DNA from: Clostridiales bacterium | GTDB taxonomy: Bacteria > Bacillota > Clostridia > Lachnospirales > Lachnospiraceae | DNA length: 44,295 nt | Direction: 5' to 3' | NCBI GenBank assembly: GCA_021202015.1 | Contig: JAJQDV010000060.1 | Location: forward strand, 28,226-72,520 | Shown: in pieces, positions 26,295-34,270 of the stretch | Layout of the letters: each line of letters begins with the position of its first letter | How positions within the stretch are numbered: the stretch's first letter is position 1 | Position numbers and translations under genes: made by a program | The notes under the pieces: generated by a model | Told to the model about the DNA's origin: nothing | The model's input: the letters and a program-made list of their open reading frames with translations, nothing else | Databases searched by the model: none

Positions 26295-26858
26295 TCAGCA
26301 GCCATATTCCCACCCATCACTCACATCATTTTTCAGATGCCCCATACAGTCGCTGGATGCAAGGATCGGCGGCTCACCGGAAAGAATCCCGTAATAAGCC
26401 AGCATCTGCCATTTATAATACAGCATATCCGGGGGGACGCGCAGGATACTGGCCGTCTGGAAAAAGGAATTTGTCTCCTGAAACGTATGGAGCACTTCCT
26501 CATCATCCAGAATATACTCCACCGCAAACTCGTTTGCCTCGATCTCCATGACAGATGTCTCCCGCCGGGCAAACAGCTGCATACAGGCAACGACTCCGGC
26601 CTGCGTATGTTTCATGACAACATGCCCGATCTCATGGTAAAGGACAAGTTCCCGCATCCTCGGTGACAGATCCATGTTCAGCAGGATACAGTCCCGGCGG
26701 TTATTCCTTTTCACGAACGCATTGATCGCATTGGGTCCTGTCCCGCAATACATGGGCAGGACATCTGTCTCCAGCAGGTCGCACAATTCGTTTCCGCTGA
26801 CGATCCCGTATTTTTTTTGCAGTTTTCGCGCTGTTTTCGTAATATCTTCTTTCTTCAT
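26295..26858 (-). CDS. ImmA/IrrE-type metallopeptidase (M78 family)
   Basis: A 187-residue putative zinc peptidase. The HEIGH motif (75-79, LVLYHEIGHVVMKH) with the later IEANEFAVEYIL (third ligand near Glu107) is the M78 signature. In ImmA-ImmR and IrrE-DdrO systems such proteins cleave an XRE repressor after DNA damage. Here the gene lies right after an XRE gene and before the polymerase, which suggests the same switch. The frame extends to a GTG at 26870; the ATG at 26858 is preferred, though both ribosome sites are weak. The C-terminus carries a further helical domain (FFQTASILRVPPDMLYYKWQML). Confidence 0.88.
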   Translation of the reverse strand: MKKEDITKTARKLQKKYGIVSGNELCDLLETDVLPMYCGTGPNAINAFVKRNNRRDCILLNMDLSPRMRELVLYHEIGHVVMKHTQAGVVACMQLFARRETSVMEIEANEFAVEYILDDEEVLHTFQETNSFFQTASILRVPPDMLYYKWQMLAYYGILSGEPPILASSDCMGHLKNDVSDGWEYGC

Positions 26859-26929
26859 GATTTTTCCCACAGTCGTCCCGCGGACAGGTAATAACGAGGA
26901 AAGCCTGTCCTGTTTTATACACCATATGC

Positions 26930-27409
26930 TTAATTCTCCTGTACTTTCCCGCCGCCGCGCGGATGCTTCAGTGTGCCGTCGGGGTTTTTACTGCCAAACT
27001 TCTCACGGGCCCTGCGCTTATTTGAAAAGTATGCACGGGAAAGAGCCTCAAAATACATATCCTTCTGCTCCTCAGTCAACGTGCCCCCTGCAAAGAGCGC
27101 GGTGTTCTGCGCGAGGGCCACGGCCATCTCGTCTGCGCCTTTTTTCCCGAACTCATCCCTCGCAGCCCGGATATACCGCTCTGTCTCAATACCGGCCTGA
27201 GGATCCTCGCAGTCATCATCCTTAAGATACTGCTCCGTCACACCAAGGGCTTCCGCAAGCCTGCGCATTGTGCGGGAATGGGGTCTTGCCTCTGTGGTCT
27301 CATAGGAAACAACCGTGCGTCTGGAAATCCCGACAAGATCTGCAAGCTGCTCCTGCTTTAATCCCAGCTCAATCCGGCGGTTACGGATCTTTTCTCCAAA
27401 ACGTGTCAT
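26930..27409 (-). CDS. XRE-family helix-turn-helix repressor
   Basis: 159 residues. An N-terminal HTH_3 domain (FGEKIRNRRIELGLKQEQLADLVGISRRTVVSYE) is followed by an acidic helical region and a basic tail (YFSNKRRAREKFGSKNPDGTLKHPRGG). AGGAAGG lies 8 bases before the ATG at 27409; a GTG nine bases upstream lies too close to that site. It heads the five-gene mutasome-like cassette and is the likely substrate of the adjacent ImmA-type peptidase. Its operator is probably the inverted repeat at 27502-27535 or the -35 region. Confidence 0.9.
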   Translation of the reverse strand: MTRFGEKIRNRRIELGLKQEQLADLVGISRRTVVSYETTEARPHSRTMRRLAEALGVTEQYLKDDDCEDPQAGIETERYIRAARDEFGKKGADEMAVALAQNTALFAGGTLTEEQKDMYFEALSRAYFSNKRRAREKFGSKNPDGTLKHPRGGGKVQEN

Positions 27410-27501
27410 AATGTCCACCTTCCTGCTTATGTAGTATCAATTTTATGGCGTTTACAGAACCTGTGCTTTCCCTCACTGCAATCTTATCCTCCGCCCAATA
27501 T

Positions 27502-27535
27502 GTGAAGTCCGAATGCAAAATACTTAAAACTTCAC
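27502..27535. promoter_or_regulatory. Inverted repeat GTGAAGT...ACTTCAC downstream of the cassette promoter
   Basis: Seven-base arms at 27502-27508 and 27529-27535 lie just downstream of the predicted transcription start of the XRE-ImmA-polymerase cassette. It is a plausible operator for the XRE repressor or a leader hairpin. Confidence 0.4.
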
Positions 27536-27549
27536 TTGGCAACGAGAAT

Positions 27550-27579
27550 ATTATAGTGCAAAAGCAAAACATTTGTTCG
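27550..27579 (-). promoter_or_regulatory. Cassette promoter with LexA-like box
   Basis: On the minus strand a perfect TATAAT (27550-27555) is preceded by CGAACAAATGTTTT (27566-27579). This is close to the Gram-positive SOS box CGAACN4GTTYG and overlaps where the -35 box should be, which is otherwise weak. It would drive the XRE gene with a leader of about 130 bases. Confidence 0.55.
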
Positions 27580-27815
27580 ATTGGTGAGTCTCATTATATG
27601 TTAGTAAAGTGGAATTGTCAAGGGAAATGTGAAATTTATCTTACAAAAACGAGAAGTTCACACCAGACCAGTCAAATTTTGCAAGAAAACATTGTAAATG
27701 AGAAGTTTAATATGCGGGGTTTTTGAGGATTATATCAGGGAGGACTCAGATGGCAGAAGGAAAAATGCGGTTCGGACACCGAGGGAAAACGCCCATATGT
27801 GTTTCACACTCATAA

Positions 27816-28466
27816 TCAGTCCTCAACATATCTCAAAATTTCATCTGATTTGTTCAACACCACAGCGGCTCCGCTCCGAAGCAAAAAATCTTCCTCCCGG
27901 AATCCCCAGCCCACGCAAACACAGTCCAACCCTGCATTAGCTGCTGTTTGGATGTCAACCTCCGAATCCCCGATATAAAGGGCATCTTTTTTCTCTGTTC
28001 CGAAATGCTCAAGCACTGCGTAAATGGCATCCGGCGCCGGTTTCTTTCGGACACCTTCCCTCTCTCCGACTGCCATATCAAAGAGCCCGTCAAAATATTG
28101 TACACAAAGCTGCTGCACTGCAAAATCAACCTTATTGGAAACAACGGCTGTCTGGATCCCTCTGTTTTTCAATGCGGAGAGCACCTCCGGAATCCCATCA
28201 TACGGACGTGTCTTATTCGCGCAATTCTGTCTGTAATTATCGGAAAAATCTCCCATCACACGGTCAACTACATCAGTTGGCGTATTTGCAGGCACCGCCC
28301 GCTCTATCAGTTTTCGGATCCCATTACCCACAAACTCACGGACCTCTGAAAGGGATCGTTCAGACATACCTGATTTTTTCAGAGCATAGTTCAGGCTGTC
28401 CGTTAAATCCTCCAGAGTATCCAATATCGTTCCGTCCATATCAAAAACAATCAACTTATATCGCAT
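27816..28466 (-). CDS. HAD-superfamily hydrolase, phosphoglycolate phosphatase-like
   Basis: A 216-residue phosphatase. Motif I is FDMDGTILDT (nucleophile Asp9 and Asp11), motif II VVSNK, the conserved lysine KKPAPDAIYAVL, and motif IV YIGDSEVDIQTAANAG. The alpha-helical cap between motifs I and II (C1 type) matches Gph-like enzymes. The frame extends to 28508, but GGAGAA precedes the ATG at 28466 and the fold begins there. It stands alone between the repair cassette and the folded intergenic repeat. Confidence 0.93.
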   Translation of the reverse strand: MRYKLIVFDMDGTILDTLEDLTDSLNYALKKSGMSERSLSEVREFVGNGIRKLIERAVPANTPTDVVDRVMGDFSDNYRQNCANKTRPYDGIPEVLSALKNRGIQTAVVSNKVDFAVQQLCVQYFDGLFDMAVGEREGVRKKPAPDAIYAVLEHFGTEKKDALYIGDSEVDIQTAANAGLDCVCVGWGFREEDFLLRSGAAVVLNKSDEILRYVED

Positions 28467-28515
28467 AAATTCTCCAGTTATCTTATTGAGACACTCCCCT
28501 CTCAGCAAACGACAA

Positions 28516-28692
28516 TCATAGCTTTTTTACCTGTTCGGAGCCGAGCCGTTCATCTGCCGCGCCATCCCTCCGGTTCCCCGCTTCCCGTTCCCTCTTTCTC
28601 ATCACACGGTCAATCTCACGTATCGATTCCCTGTCCATCTCTTCCTGTCGACGCGAAATCCCTTCAGAAACACTTTTCTGTTCCGTATGCAT
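28516..28692 (-). CDS. Possible 58-residue charged small protein
   Basis: An open frame starting MHTEQKSVSEGISRRQEEMD and continuing as a highly charged helix rich in Arg/Glu (ESIREIDRVMRKREREAG). The composition looks protein-like and helical, but no ribosome site precedes the ATG, and the frame continues upstream into the folded repeat. It is therefore doubtful. Confidence 0.25.
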   Translation of the reverse strand: MHTEQKSVSEGISRRQEEMDRESIREIDRVMRKREREAGNRRDGAADERLGSEQVKKL

Positions 28693-28713
28693 ACACGAAA
28701 GTCTGCAAAAAAA

Positions 28714-28873
28714 ACGCTCCGCTGTGGATGCACATGCCGCGCAAAGGGAAATGTCTGCTTTCGCAGACGCGCGGCAGCGCAGGAATCCCGCAGAGCGGGA
28801 TTCTATTTTACATTTTGTGTGCATCCCGCGGAGCGTATTACGTTCACAGGCTGGCTAGCCTGTGAAAAGTAAC
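28714..28873. repeat. Intergenic repeat, copy 2: multi-branched folded element
   Basis: An outer stem pairs ACGCTCCGC/GGATGCACA (28714-28722, 28726-28734) with TGTGCATCC/GCGGAGCGT (28818-28826, 28828-28836). It encloses two side hairpins: TGCCGCGC...GCGCGGCA (28735-28776, inner stem GTCTGC/GCAGAC) and AATCCCGC/GCGGGATT (28784-28802). A separate hairpin TTCACAGGCT/AGCCTGTGAA (28843-28866) and AAGTAAC follow, as in copy 1. On the minus strand the outer stem ends in a run of eight T, like a terminator. It could be a structured non-coding RNA, a mobile palindromic repeat or a complex terminator. Confidence 0.8.
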
Positions 28874-28912
28874 GTTAAAACAAAAATTGCTGTCACAGTG
28901 ATCATTCATGGG

Positions 28913-28942
28913 TTGTTTTCGCCCCACTGAATATGTTACAAT
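28913..28942 (+). promoter_or_regulatory. Promoter of the WYL regulator gene
   Basis: TTGTTT (28913-28918) and TACAAT (28937-28942) are separated by 18 bases, 48 bases before the proposed ATT start. Confidence 0.6.
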
Positions 28943-28990
28943 CTTTCCGGAACAACCGAACATCAAATATTTATCCGGAGGTGATTTAAG

Positions 28991-30088
28991 ATTTCTATCT
29001 ATACAAAGCAGCCCAAAAAACTTCTCATCCTGAACATCCTGGATATTTTCCGTAAATACACAGATGAAAACCACTGCCTGACTCAAAAAGACATTGCTGA
29101 TATTTTGAAAGAAAAATATAACATGACCGCAGACCGGAAGGCGATCCGTCGCAATATTCTTAATCTGATTGACTGCGGATATCACATTGAGTACACGGAA
29201 AAAATCAGAAGGATGCCGGTCAGAAATGATAAGGATGAACAGATCATTGATATAGAATCAGGGGAACCTTTATTTGAGGAAAATTGTATCTGGACAGACT
29301 TTTATTTGAAGCGGGATTTTACAAACGGAGAACTCCGACTGCTCATTGATCATCTGCTTTCTTTAAAGCATGTACCGGCCAGGCAATGCAGGGATCTGAT
29401 TGTAAAACTGGAAGACCTTTCCAACGAGAATTTTAAAGCACACGTTTCCTATGCGTCCGGACTTCCATCCGGCCACAAAAGCAATCCGCAGCTCTTTTAT
29501 AATATTGAAATGCTGGATGATGCCATCAGCAGAAACAGAAAAATCACTTTTGAATACACGGAATACAGAACGGATAAAAAGCCTCACTCCCGTGAACGCC
29601 CGGATGATACGGTTCGCATATATAAAGTGACGCCTTATCAGATGGCTGCGAAAGAAGGAAAATATTATCTGATCTGTAATTACGATAAGTACAATGATAT
29701 TTCCAATTACCGCGTGGATCGCATCAAAAATATCTGCATTACAGAAGAACCGGGGAAGCCATTTGAGCAGCTTGAATGGTCCGGCGGGCGGCCGCTCCAT
29801 CTGGAGCAGTACATGACAGAACATGTTTATATGTTTGCCAGTGAGACTTCCAGAGCGGTACTGCGGATCAGGAAAGCATTGATCAGCGACGTCATAGATT
29901 TGTTCGGTGATGATGTCCGGTTCATAGATGAAACTGACGATGAAGTGAATGTATCGGTGCGGGCAACGGAAGAGGCTGTGGAGCAATTTGCAAAGACATA
30001 TCTGCCGGACGTCGTTGTGCTGGAGCCGAAGAAACTAGCAGAAAAAATGAAAAAAGTGCTTAAAGATACTTTGACAAAATACAAATAA
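28991..30088 (+). CDS. WYL-domain transcriptional regulator, apparent ATT start
   Basis: A 365-residue protein. The N-terminal winged helix-turn-helix (KQPKKLLILNILDIFRKYTD...LTQKDIADILKEKYNMTADRKAIRRNI) is followed by a WYL ligand-binding domain (TFEYTEY..., YKVTPYQMAAKEGKYYLICNYDKY...YRVDRIKNI) and a WCX-like C-terminal domain. Homology begins well before the first ATG or TTG (29105), which would cut the HTH in half. In frame upstream, a perfect GGAGGTGA lies 6 bases before an ATT at 28991, with a stop codon at 28982, so ATT is the likely start. WYL proteins often regulate defence and damage genes. The AT-rich gene 19 bases downstream is the probable partner. Confidence 0.85.
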   Translation: MSIYTKQPKKLLILNILDIFRKYTDENHCLTQKDIADILKEKYNMTADRKAIRRNILNLIDCGYHIEYTEKIRRMPVRNDKDEQIIDIESGEPLFEENCIWTDFYLKRDFTNGELRLLIDHLLSLKHVPARQCRDLIVKLEDLSNENFKAHVSYASGLPSGHKSNPQLFYNIEMLDDAISRNRKITFEYTEYRTDKKPHSRERPDDTVRIYKVTPYQMAAKEGKYYLICNYDKYNDISNYRVDRIKNICITEEPGKPFEQLEWSGGRPLHLEQYMTEHVYMFASETSRAVLRIRKALISDVIDLFGDDVRFIDETDDEVNVSVRATEEAVEQFAKTYLPDVVVLEPKKLAEKMKKVLKDTLTKYK

Positions 30089-30107
30089 GAGAAAGGACGA
30101 ATGCAAA

Positions 30108-31175
30108 ATGACAGATACATGCAAAGAGAATGCCGTTAATTTTTTAATGTATAGTTACTTTGGATATGATTGGAAAGAAAACCCTTATTATTGCGCAATA
30201 GACAGGGCATATAACGATGCCACCTTGCGTGCAGCATTGGTTTTAAAAAATGATTTTAAGAATAATACTGGTATTACCAACAAGGAAGAATATGATAAGC
30301 TATATAATGAAACTGAAAAATTTCGCTCTTGGATTAGATTAAAACTTAAAGCAATTGGCACAGAAGTCATACGAAGGTATATATCATTAATCGCTTCCGA
30401 TCCAGACTCTGAAAAATTTATTTTGAAAGATAATATTTCTATTGATAAATATCTAAAAAAGTTTCATGATCCATTTGAATGTGACTGTCAGGAAGATTAT
30501 GACATATGGCACCGGGCGGTATGCAAGTCTTTGGTTGAATATTATGATAAACAATATGCATTCTTGCTTGCCGACGCAACTGCGTTATCTGATTCATTAC
30601 CTAAAAATCACGATAAGGAATATGCAAAAGCGCTTGCCAAGAAAGCAAAAAAGCTTTCTGAGATGGAAGAAGGTCATCAACAATATTTTTCGTACGGCAA
30701 TGCCCAGAAATGGGTCAATATGACCATGAAAAATTTATATATAATAAGCATAATGAAGCGTTGGCTTTCAGGAGGAGAGGATCAAGATACATGTTCAGAG
30801 GGCAAAGATAACCATGGTCTTCCCTGGAACGAAAGGATTATAAACTGCTCAAAATATTTTCACATTCCCTTAGACAGTTATATGTTTGATGCGATAAAAA
30901 ACAAGTCTAACGGGAGTATTAAACCTGAATTTCACACTAATAATAAAAAAGAGCCTACATCTTCTTGGAGTAAAATTGACGACTACGATGAATATGTAGA
31001 TTATCAACAAAAGGTGAATGAAAAAATAAAGTCATGCACAAATCCTATCGAATATCCTATTGATTGGGAAGGTTCTAAATGGTTAGAAGAAGCTAAAAAA
31101 GTAAAAGCTCATGACAAAAAAAGAGAATGGGAATCTTGTTATAAGGAAGGTACATATCCCACATATCCCCATTAA
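30108..31175 (+). CDS. AT-rich gene of unknown function linked to the WYL regulator
   Basis: A 355-residue mostly helical hydrophilic protein. Notable segments are NFLMYSYFGYDWKENPYY near the N-terminus, YFSYGNAQKWVNMTMKNLYI in the middle, then WNERIINCSKYFHIPLDSYMFDAI and SSWSKIDDYDEYVDYQQ near the C-terminus. I recall the 'G.AQKW.NMT.K.L...HIP.DS...WSKIDDY..Y...Q' pattern from hypothetical proteins but know no function. Base composition is far more AT-rich than its neighbours and codon use differs (AAA, TAT, AAT dominate), indicating recent transfer. GAAAGGA precedes the ATG. With the WYL gene it forms a likely two-gene defence or stress unit, which is an inference. Confidence 0.85.
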   Translation: MTDTCKENAVNFLMYSYFGYDWKENPYYCAIDRAYNDATLRAALVLKNDFKNNTGITNKEEYDKLYNETEKFRSWIRLKLKAIGTEVIRRYISLIASDPDSEKFILKDNISIDKYLKKFHDPFECDCQEDYDIWHRAVCKSLVEYYDKQYAFLLADATALSDSLPKNHDKEYAKALAKKAKKLSEMEEGHQQYFSYGNAQKWVNMTMKNLYIISIMKRWLSGGEDQDTCSEGKDNHGLPWNERIINCSKYFHIPLDSYMFDAIKNKSNGSIKPEFHTNNKKEPTSSWSKIDDYDEYVDYQQKVNEKIKSCTNPIEYPIDWEGSKWLEEAKKVKAHDKKREWESCYKEGTYPTYPH

Positions 31176-31210
31176 TATTTCCTGAAAATTAATTTCGGAG
31201 GTTTATATAT

Positions 31211-31723
31211 ATGAAATTATACGAAGTAAACCAGGCCATTGAACAAATCTTCGACCAGATCGTTGATGTTGAAACCGGAGAAATCCTCTCCGATTCACAG
31301 GAACTCATGGATCAGCTGGACGCCCTGCAGATGGAGCGCAACCGGATTTTAGAATATCTGGCCAGGCTGGTCTTAAACACCCGTGCGGAAGCTGCCGCTC
31401 TCAAGGAAGAAGAAAATCGTTTAAAAGCCCGGCGGGAGCGCCTGGAGAAAAAAGAAAGCCGACTGATGGATGTCATTGACCGGGAATGCGGCGGTGAAAA
31501 AACTGACCTTGGCATTGCAACTGTCAGCTACCGCCGTTCGGAAAGAGTAGAGATTTCCAGCCCTGCCAACACATTGGAATGGCTCAAAGCGTCCGGGCAT
31601 GACGAGTGCTACCGCGTACCCACACCGGAAATCAGCAAGACAGAAGTAAAAAAATTGCTGATGGACGGGAACGATGTTCCCGGTGCGAAACTGGTCAGCA
31701 GCTTATCCTGCAGCCTGAAATAA
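31211..31723 (+). CDS. Siphovirus Gp157-like protein
   Basis: 170 residues. An N-terminal helix (MKLYEVNQAIEQIFDQIVDVETGEI), a long charged coiled coil (about 50-95, EAAALKEEENRLKARRERLEKKESRL) and a C-terminal beta part (LGIATVSYRRSERVEISS...WLKASGHDECYRV..PEISKTEVKKLL) match the Siphovirus Gp157 family (PF05565). That family occurs in phages and mobile elements and has been linked to phage resistance in streptococci. CGGAGG lies 9 bases before the ATG. Its base composition is like the rest of the genome, unlike the preceding gene. It lies 35 bases after it and before a strong terminator. Confidence 0.85.
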   Translation: MKLYEVNQAIEQIFDQIVDVETGEILSDSQELMDQLDALQMERNRILEYLARLVLNTRAEAAALKEEENRLKARRERLEKKESRLMDVIDRECGGEKTDLGIATVSYRRSERVEISSPANTLEWLKASGHDECYRVPTPEISKTEVKKLLMDGNDVPGAKLVSSLSCSLK

Positions 31724-31774
31724 AGTGGTCCACAAAACCAAAGCATCCTATTTTTTGTCTGCCTGTATATTGCC

Positions 31775-31810
31775 AAAATCGGCGGCTCATATTCGAGACC
31801 GCCGATTTTT
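31775..31810. terminator. Bidirectional intrinsic terminator
   Basis: AAAATCGGCGG (31775-31785) pairs perfectly with CCGCCGATTTT (31799-31809) around a 13-base loop, with T-runs on both strands. It ends the plus-strand WYL unit and the converging seven-gene minus-strand array. Confidence 0.9.
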
Positions 31811-31832
31811 GAGAAAGTGGCTGCCATTGAAA

Positions 31833-33011
31833 TTATTCCAAAAATCTGAAAAGGCGATCCTCTGAAACGGCAAGAATCTCTTTTCTCCTGTCACAGATAC
31901 CTGTCTCCTGCCCTGCTTTCGATTCCGGAGAATCTGCAATGGTAACCTGGCTGGTGAATGTCACATACCTGGATGCATCTTTCATATCTCCGAAAAAATA
32001 TCTGTCGATTTTAAACCTCAGTTCCGGTGATTCTTTCAATTTTTCACCGAGCGTATTTAAAACAGCATATTTTTCGGGCAATTTCCCATGAAATATTTCT
32101 GCACGGTATAAAGGTGAGATGAACTGCCTGTCACCGGCAAGGACATCATCCAGCCCGGTCGGAAGAAATCCGCCGTGTTTGACAGCCGCTTCCCCGATGT
32201 ACCCGCAATGAGTGAGATACAGGCATCTCAACCCGCAGCAGTCCGACGGCATCTCCGGATCCACATAATGGATTACACAATAAGTCGGCAAAAAATACGG
32301 CCGGCAGTCCACATACAGAATATCCCCCACCTTAAAAGGGGTCTGCCAGTAGTTCAGGCCATTTCGCCCGGCGAACAGGTTCGCGCACTCCTGCTGTCTC
32401 CAGGCCTCCTCATTATCCCTGCTCCGCTGAATCGATGCCGTAAAACTTTCAAAATACTGGACTTCCCCATTCGGGGCGCAGATATAGCGGTAAGTATGAT
32501 CCAGAAAATCAGATTCTGTATTTTCATAAAGATCCAATACGAAATAAAAATCGTTGCGCTCCGGGATTTCTCCTAAATCTCCTGCACCATCTTCTGTAAA
32601 TTCTTCTCTGATATACTGCAGAAATCCATCATAGGATAGAACCGGCTCTGTATCCATACATGAGACATCCAACATCTCTGTATCCATGCTTCGTACCAGA
32701 AAAATTGACCTGCCCTGTTGATCTTTGTACAGACATTCCATTGCATTCTGAGCTGCAACGCAGCATTCGCTGAGATACTGGTTTTGGTATTCTTCCATAG
32801 GGAGCTTTCGCATCGCCTGCAGAAGCTCGATTTTTTGTTCCATCGATCTGGGTGCTGACGCTATCAGTTCTGCATACTGATATACCGTCCATGTCTCTGA
32901 TGAATGCCTGCAATACTCACGCATGTCACTGGAATCTATAAGTCCCAGTATTCTTATCTTTAAATCATACGGGACATGTAAGGGTTTTTGTTTTGTCCGT
33001 CTGCCCTCCAT
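31833..33011 (-). CDS. Array protein D: paralogous protein of unknown function
   Basis: A 392-residue soluble protein and last gene of the array. The N-terminal 60 residues (ILGLIDSSDMREYC...YAELIASAPRSMEQKIELL) share the 'S-D-M-R-x-Y/F ... A-E-I-I ... S-x-E-x-K' pattern with the other three. The middle has CAPNGEVQYFESF and TPFKVGDILYVDCRPYFLPTYCVIHYVD, closely matching TPFVPGDILRINCRPYGPETFCIVVGVG in protein C. It forms a subfamily with C. The repeated 'TPF-x-x-GDIL' block resembles a small beta-barrel, perhaps a binding module. There is no signal peptide or catalytic motif I can name. Confidence 0.8.
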   Translation of the reverse strand: MEGRRTKQKPLHVPYDLKIRILGLIDSSDMREYCRHSSETWTVYQYAELIASAPRSMEQKIELLQAMRKLPMEEYQNQYLSECCVAAQNAMECLYKDQQGRSIFLVRSMDTEMLDVSCMDTEPVLSYDGFLQYIREEFTEDGAGDLGEIPERNDFYFVLDLYENTESDFLDHTYRYICAPNGEVQYFESFTASIQRSRDNEEAWRQQECANLFAGRNGLNYWQTPFKVGDILYVDCRPYFLPTYCVIHYVDPEMPSDCCGLRCLYLTHCGYIGEAAVKHGGFLPTGLDDVLAGDRQFISPLYRAEIFHGKLPEKYAVLNTLGEKLKESPELRFKIDRYFFGDMKDASRYVTFTSQVTIADSPESKAGQETGICDRRKEILAVSEDRLFRFLE

Positions 33012-33055
33012 CTGTTTATCTCCTCCCCGCTATAATTACTCCTGCATTTGCGACA

Positions 33056-34216
33056 TCAATTACATTCGTTTATCAGTTCTTCCAACCTGACCCGGCCTTC
33101 CTCCGACAATACCATAACGTCCATCGGATACGAAGCAGAGTCCGGAACCCCGAATGTATTTACGGAAGGATATGCCTTTTTCTCTGGCCACACAAAACAA
33201 ATATCATCGTTTACATCGCAATACTGCCTGACAATATCGATTACCCGCTGTTTTCCTTTTTGACTGCTCCATAAAAGACTTTGCAGCGGCTTCATAAAAG
33301 CGCAGGATTCCGGCAGTTCCCCTGTATAAGTCTCAGCTGCATATAGCGGTGCAATAACGCTCATTTCATAGAAATCATCCTCAGAAAAATGTACATACTT
33401 CCTGGGAAAACCAGGATTCACCGTCTTAAACAGGGAAAAATATCCATGCCCCAGCTTTCCGATTCCGATCACACCGTCCGCCGCTGCATACAAACACCAA
33501 ATACCGCTGATGCTTTCCGGCGTTTCTTTTCCAACGCCGACAACAATGCAAAAAGTTTCCGGGCCATACGGCCGGCAGTTGATCCGCAGGATATCACCCG
33601 GTACAAACGGCGTCTCTGAATCCGAAAAATCCCAGCCATCGGACAGAGGAGCCTTTGGTGGTCTGACATGATCCGGGAATTCGTACATTGCATTGCAATA
33701 TTGCGGTTCACCGTTCGGATCGCAGTAATAGCGAAACCTGGCCTTAATTTCATAGTCCTCCGTGAGATCATATTGTTCCAGTTCATTATAAAAGTCACTG
33801 CAAGACGGATCAAAGTCTGAAGCAGTTCCTTCACATTTATCAAACAGTAATATATGCTCCTGCACATCCGCATACGTACGCATTAAATCAACATATTCCA
33901 GTGATGGCTCCCATGCTTCTGTACTGATGTGACACAGCTGTATAATCAAATGTTTCCGGTCTGTATGCATCAGTCTGTCTAAAGCAGTTCTTATCAGCTC
34001 ATACCGTTCAGAGATATAAGGGTGTTTTTCTGCCTCATCCGCTGATTCCAGAAGTTCTGATAACAGATCTGCTTTCTTTTCAAGCGATACCGGCGATGTG
34101 GAAATAATTTCCGCATAGGTGCCGATATCTATTTTCTCCCTATATTTCTGCAGAAATTTACGCATATCTTTGGATGTAACCAGTTCAATTATACTTTCCT
34201 GAGTCTGTGTTTTCAA
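33056..34216 (-). CDS. Array protein C: paralogous protein of unknown function
   Basis: A 386-residue protein. The N-terminus VTSKDMRKFLQKYREKIDIGTYAEIISTSPVSLEKKADLL carries the family-wide motif. The centre reads RYYCDPNGEPQYCNAMYEF, followed by TPFVPGDILRINCRPYGPETFC and ISGIWCLYAAADGVIGIGKLGHGYF. It is most like protein D, and shares the N-terminal module and the 'TPF..GDIL' block with A and B. A 44-base gap separates it from D. The function is unknown. Confidence 0.8.
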   Translation of the reverse strand: MKTQTQESIIELVTSKDMRKFLQKYREKIDIGTYAEIISTSPVSLEKKADLLSELLESADEAEKHPYISERYELIRTALDRLMHTDRKHLIIQLCHISTEAWEPSLEYVDLMRTYADVQEHILLFDKCEGTASDFDPSCSDFYNELEQYDLTEDYEIKARFRYYCDPNGEPQYCNAMYEFPDHVRPPKAPLSDGWDFSDSETPFVPGDILRINCRPYGPETFCIVVGVGKETPESISGIWCLYAAADGVIGIGKLGHGYFSLFKTVNPGFPRKYVHFSEDDFYEMSVIAPLYAAETYTGELPESCAFMKPLQSLLWSSQKGKQRVIDIVRQYCDVNDDICFVWPEKKAYPSVNTFGVPDSASYPMDVMVLSEEGRVRLEELINECN

Positions 34217-34270
34217 AAAAGATTCCTCCTACTGCAAAAGCCAATATATTGTATTCAGACATATATGCCT

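Larger units (their letters stand above)
27410..27815. other. Promoter region between the XRE gene and the HAD gene
   Basis: Besides the promoter, LexA-like box and inverted repeat listed separately, 27590-27815 is AT-rich with no supported gene. Confidence 0.5.

Noticed and set aside
28714-28873. A tRNA or tmRNA in the branched element
   Set aside because: No T-loop (GTTCGANTC-like), anticodon arm or CCA-proximal acceptor pattern fits the stems.
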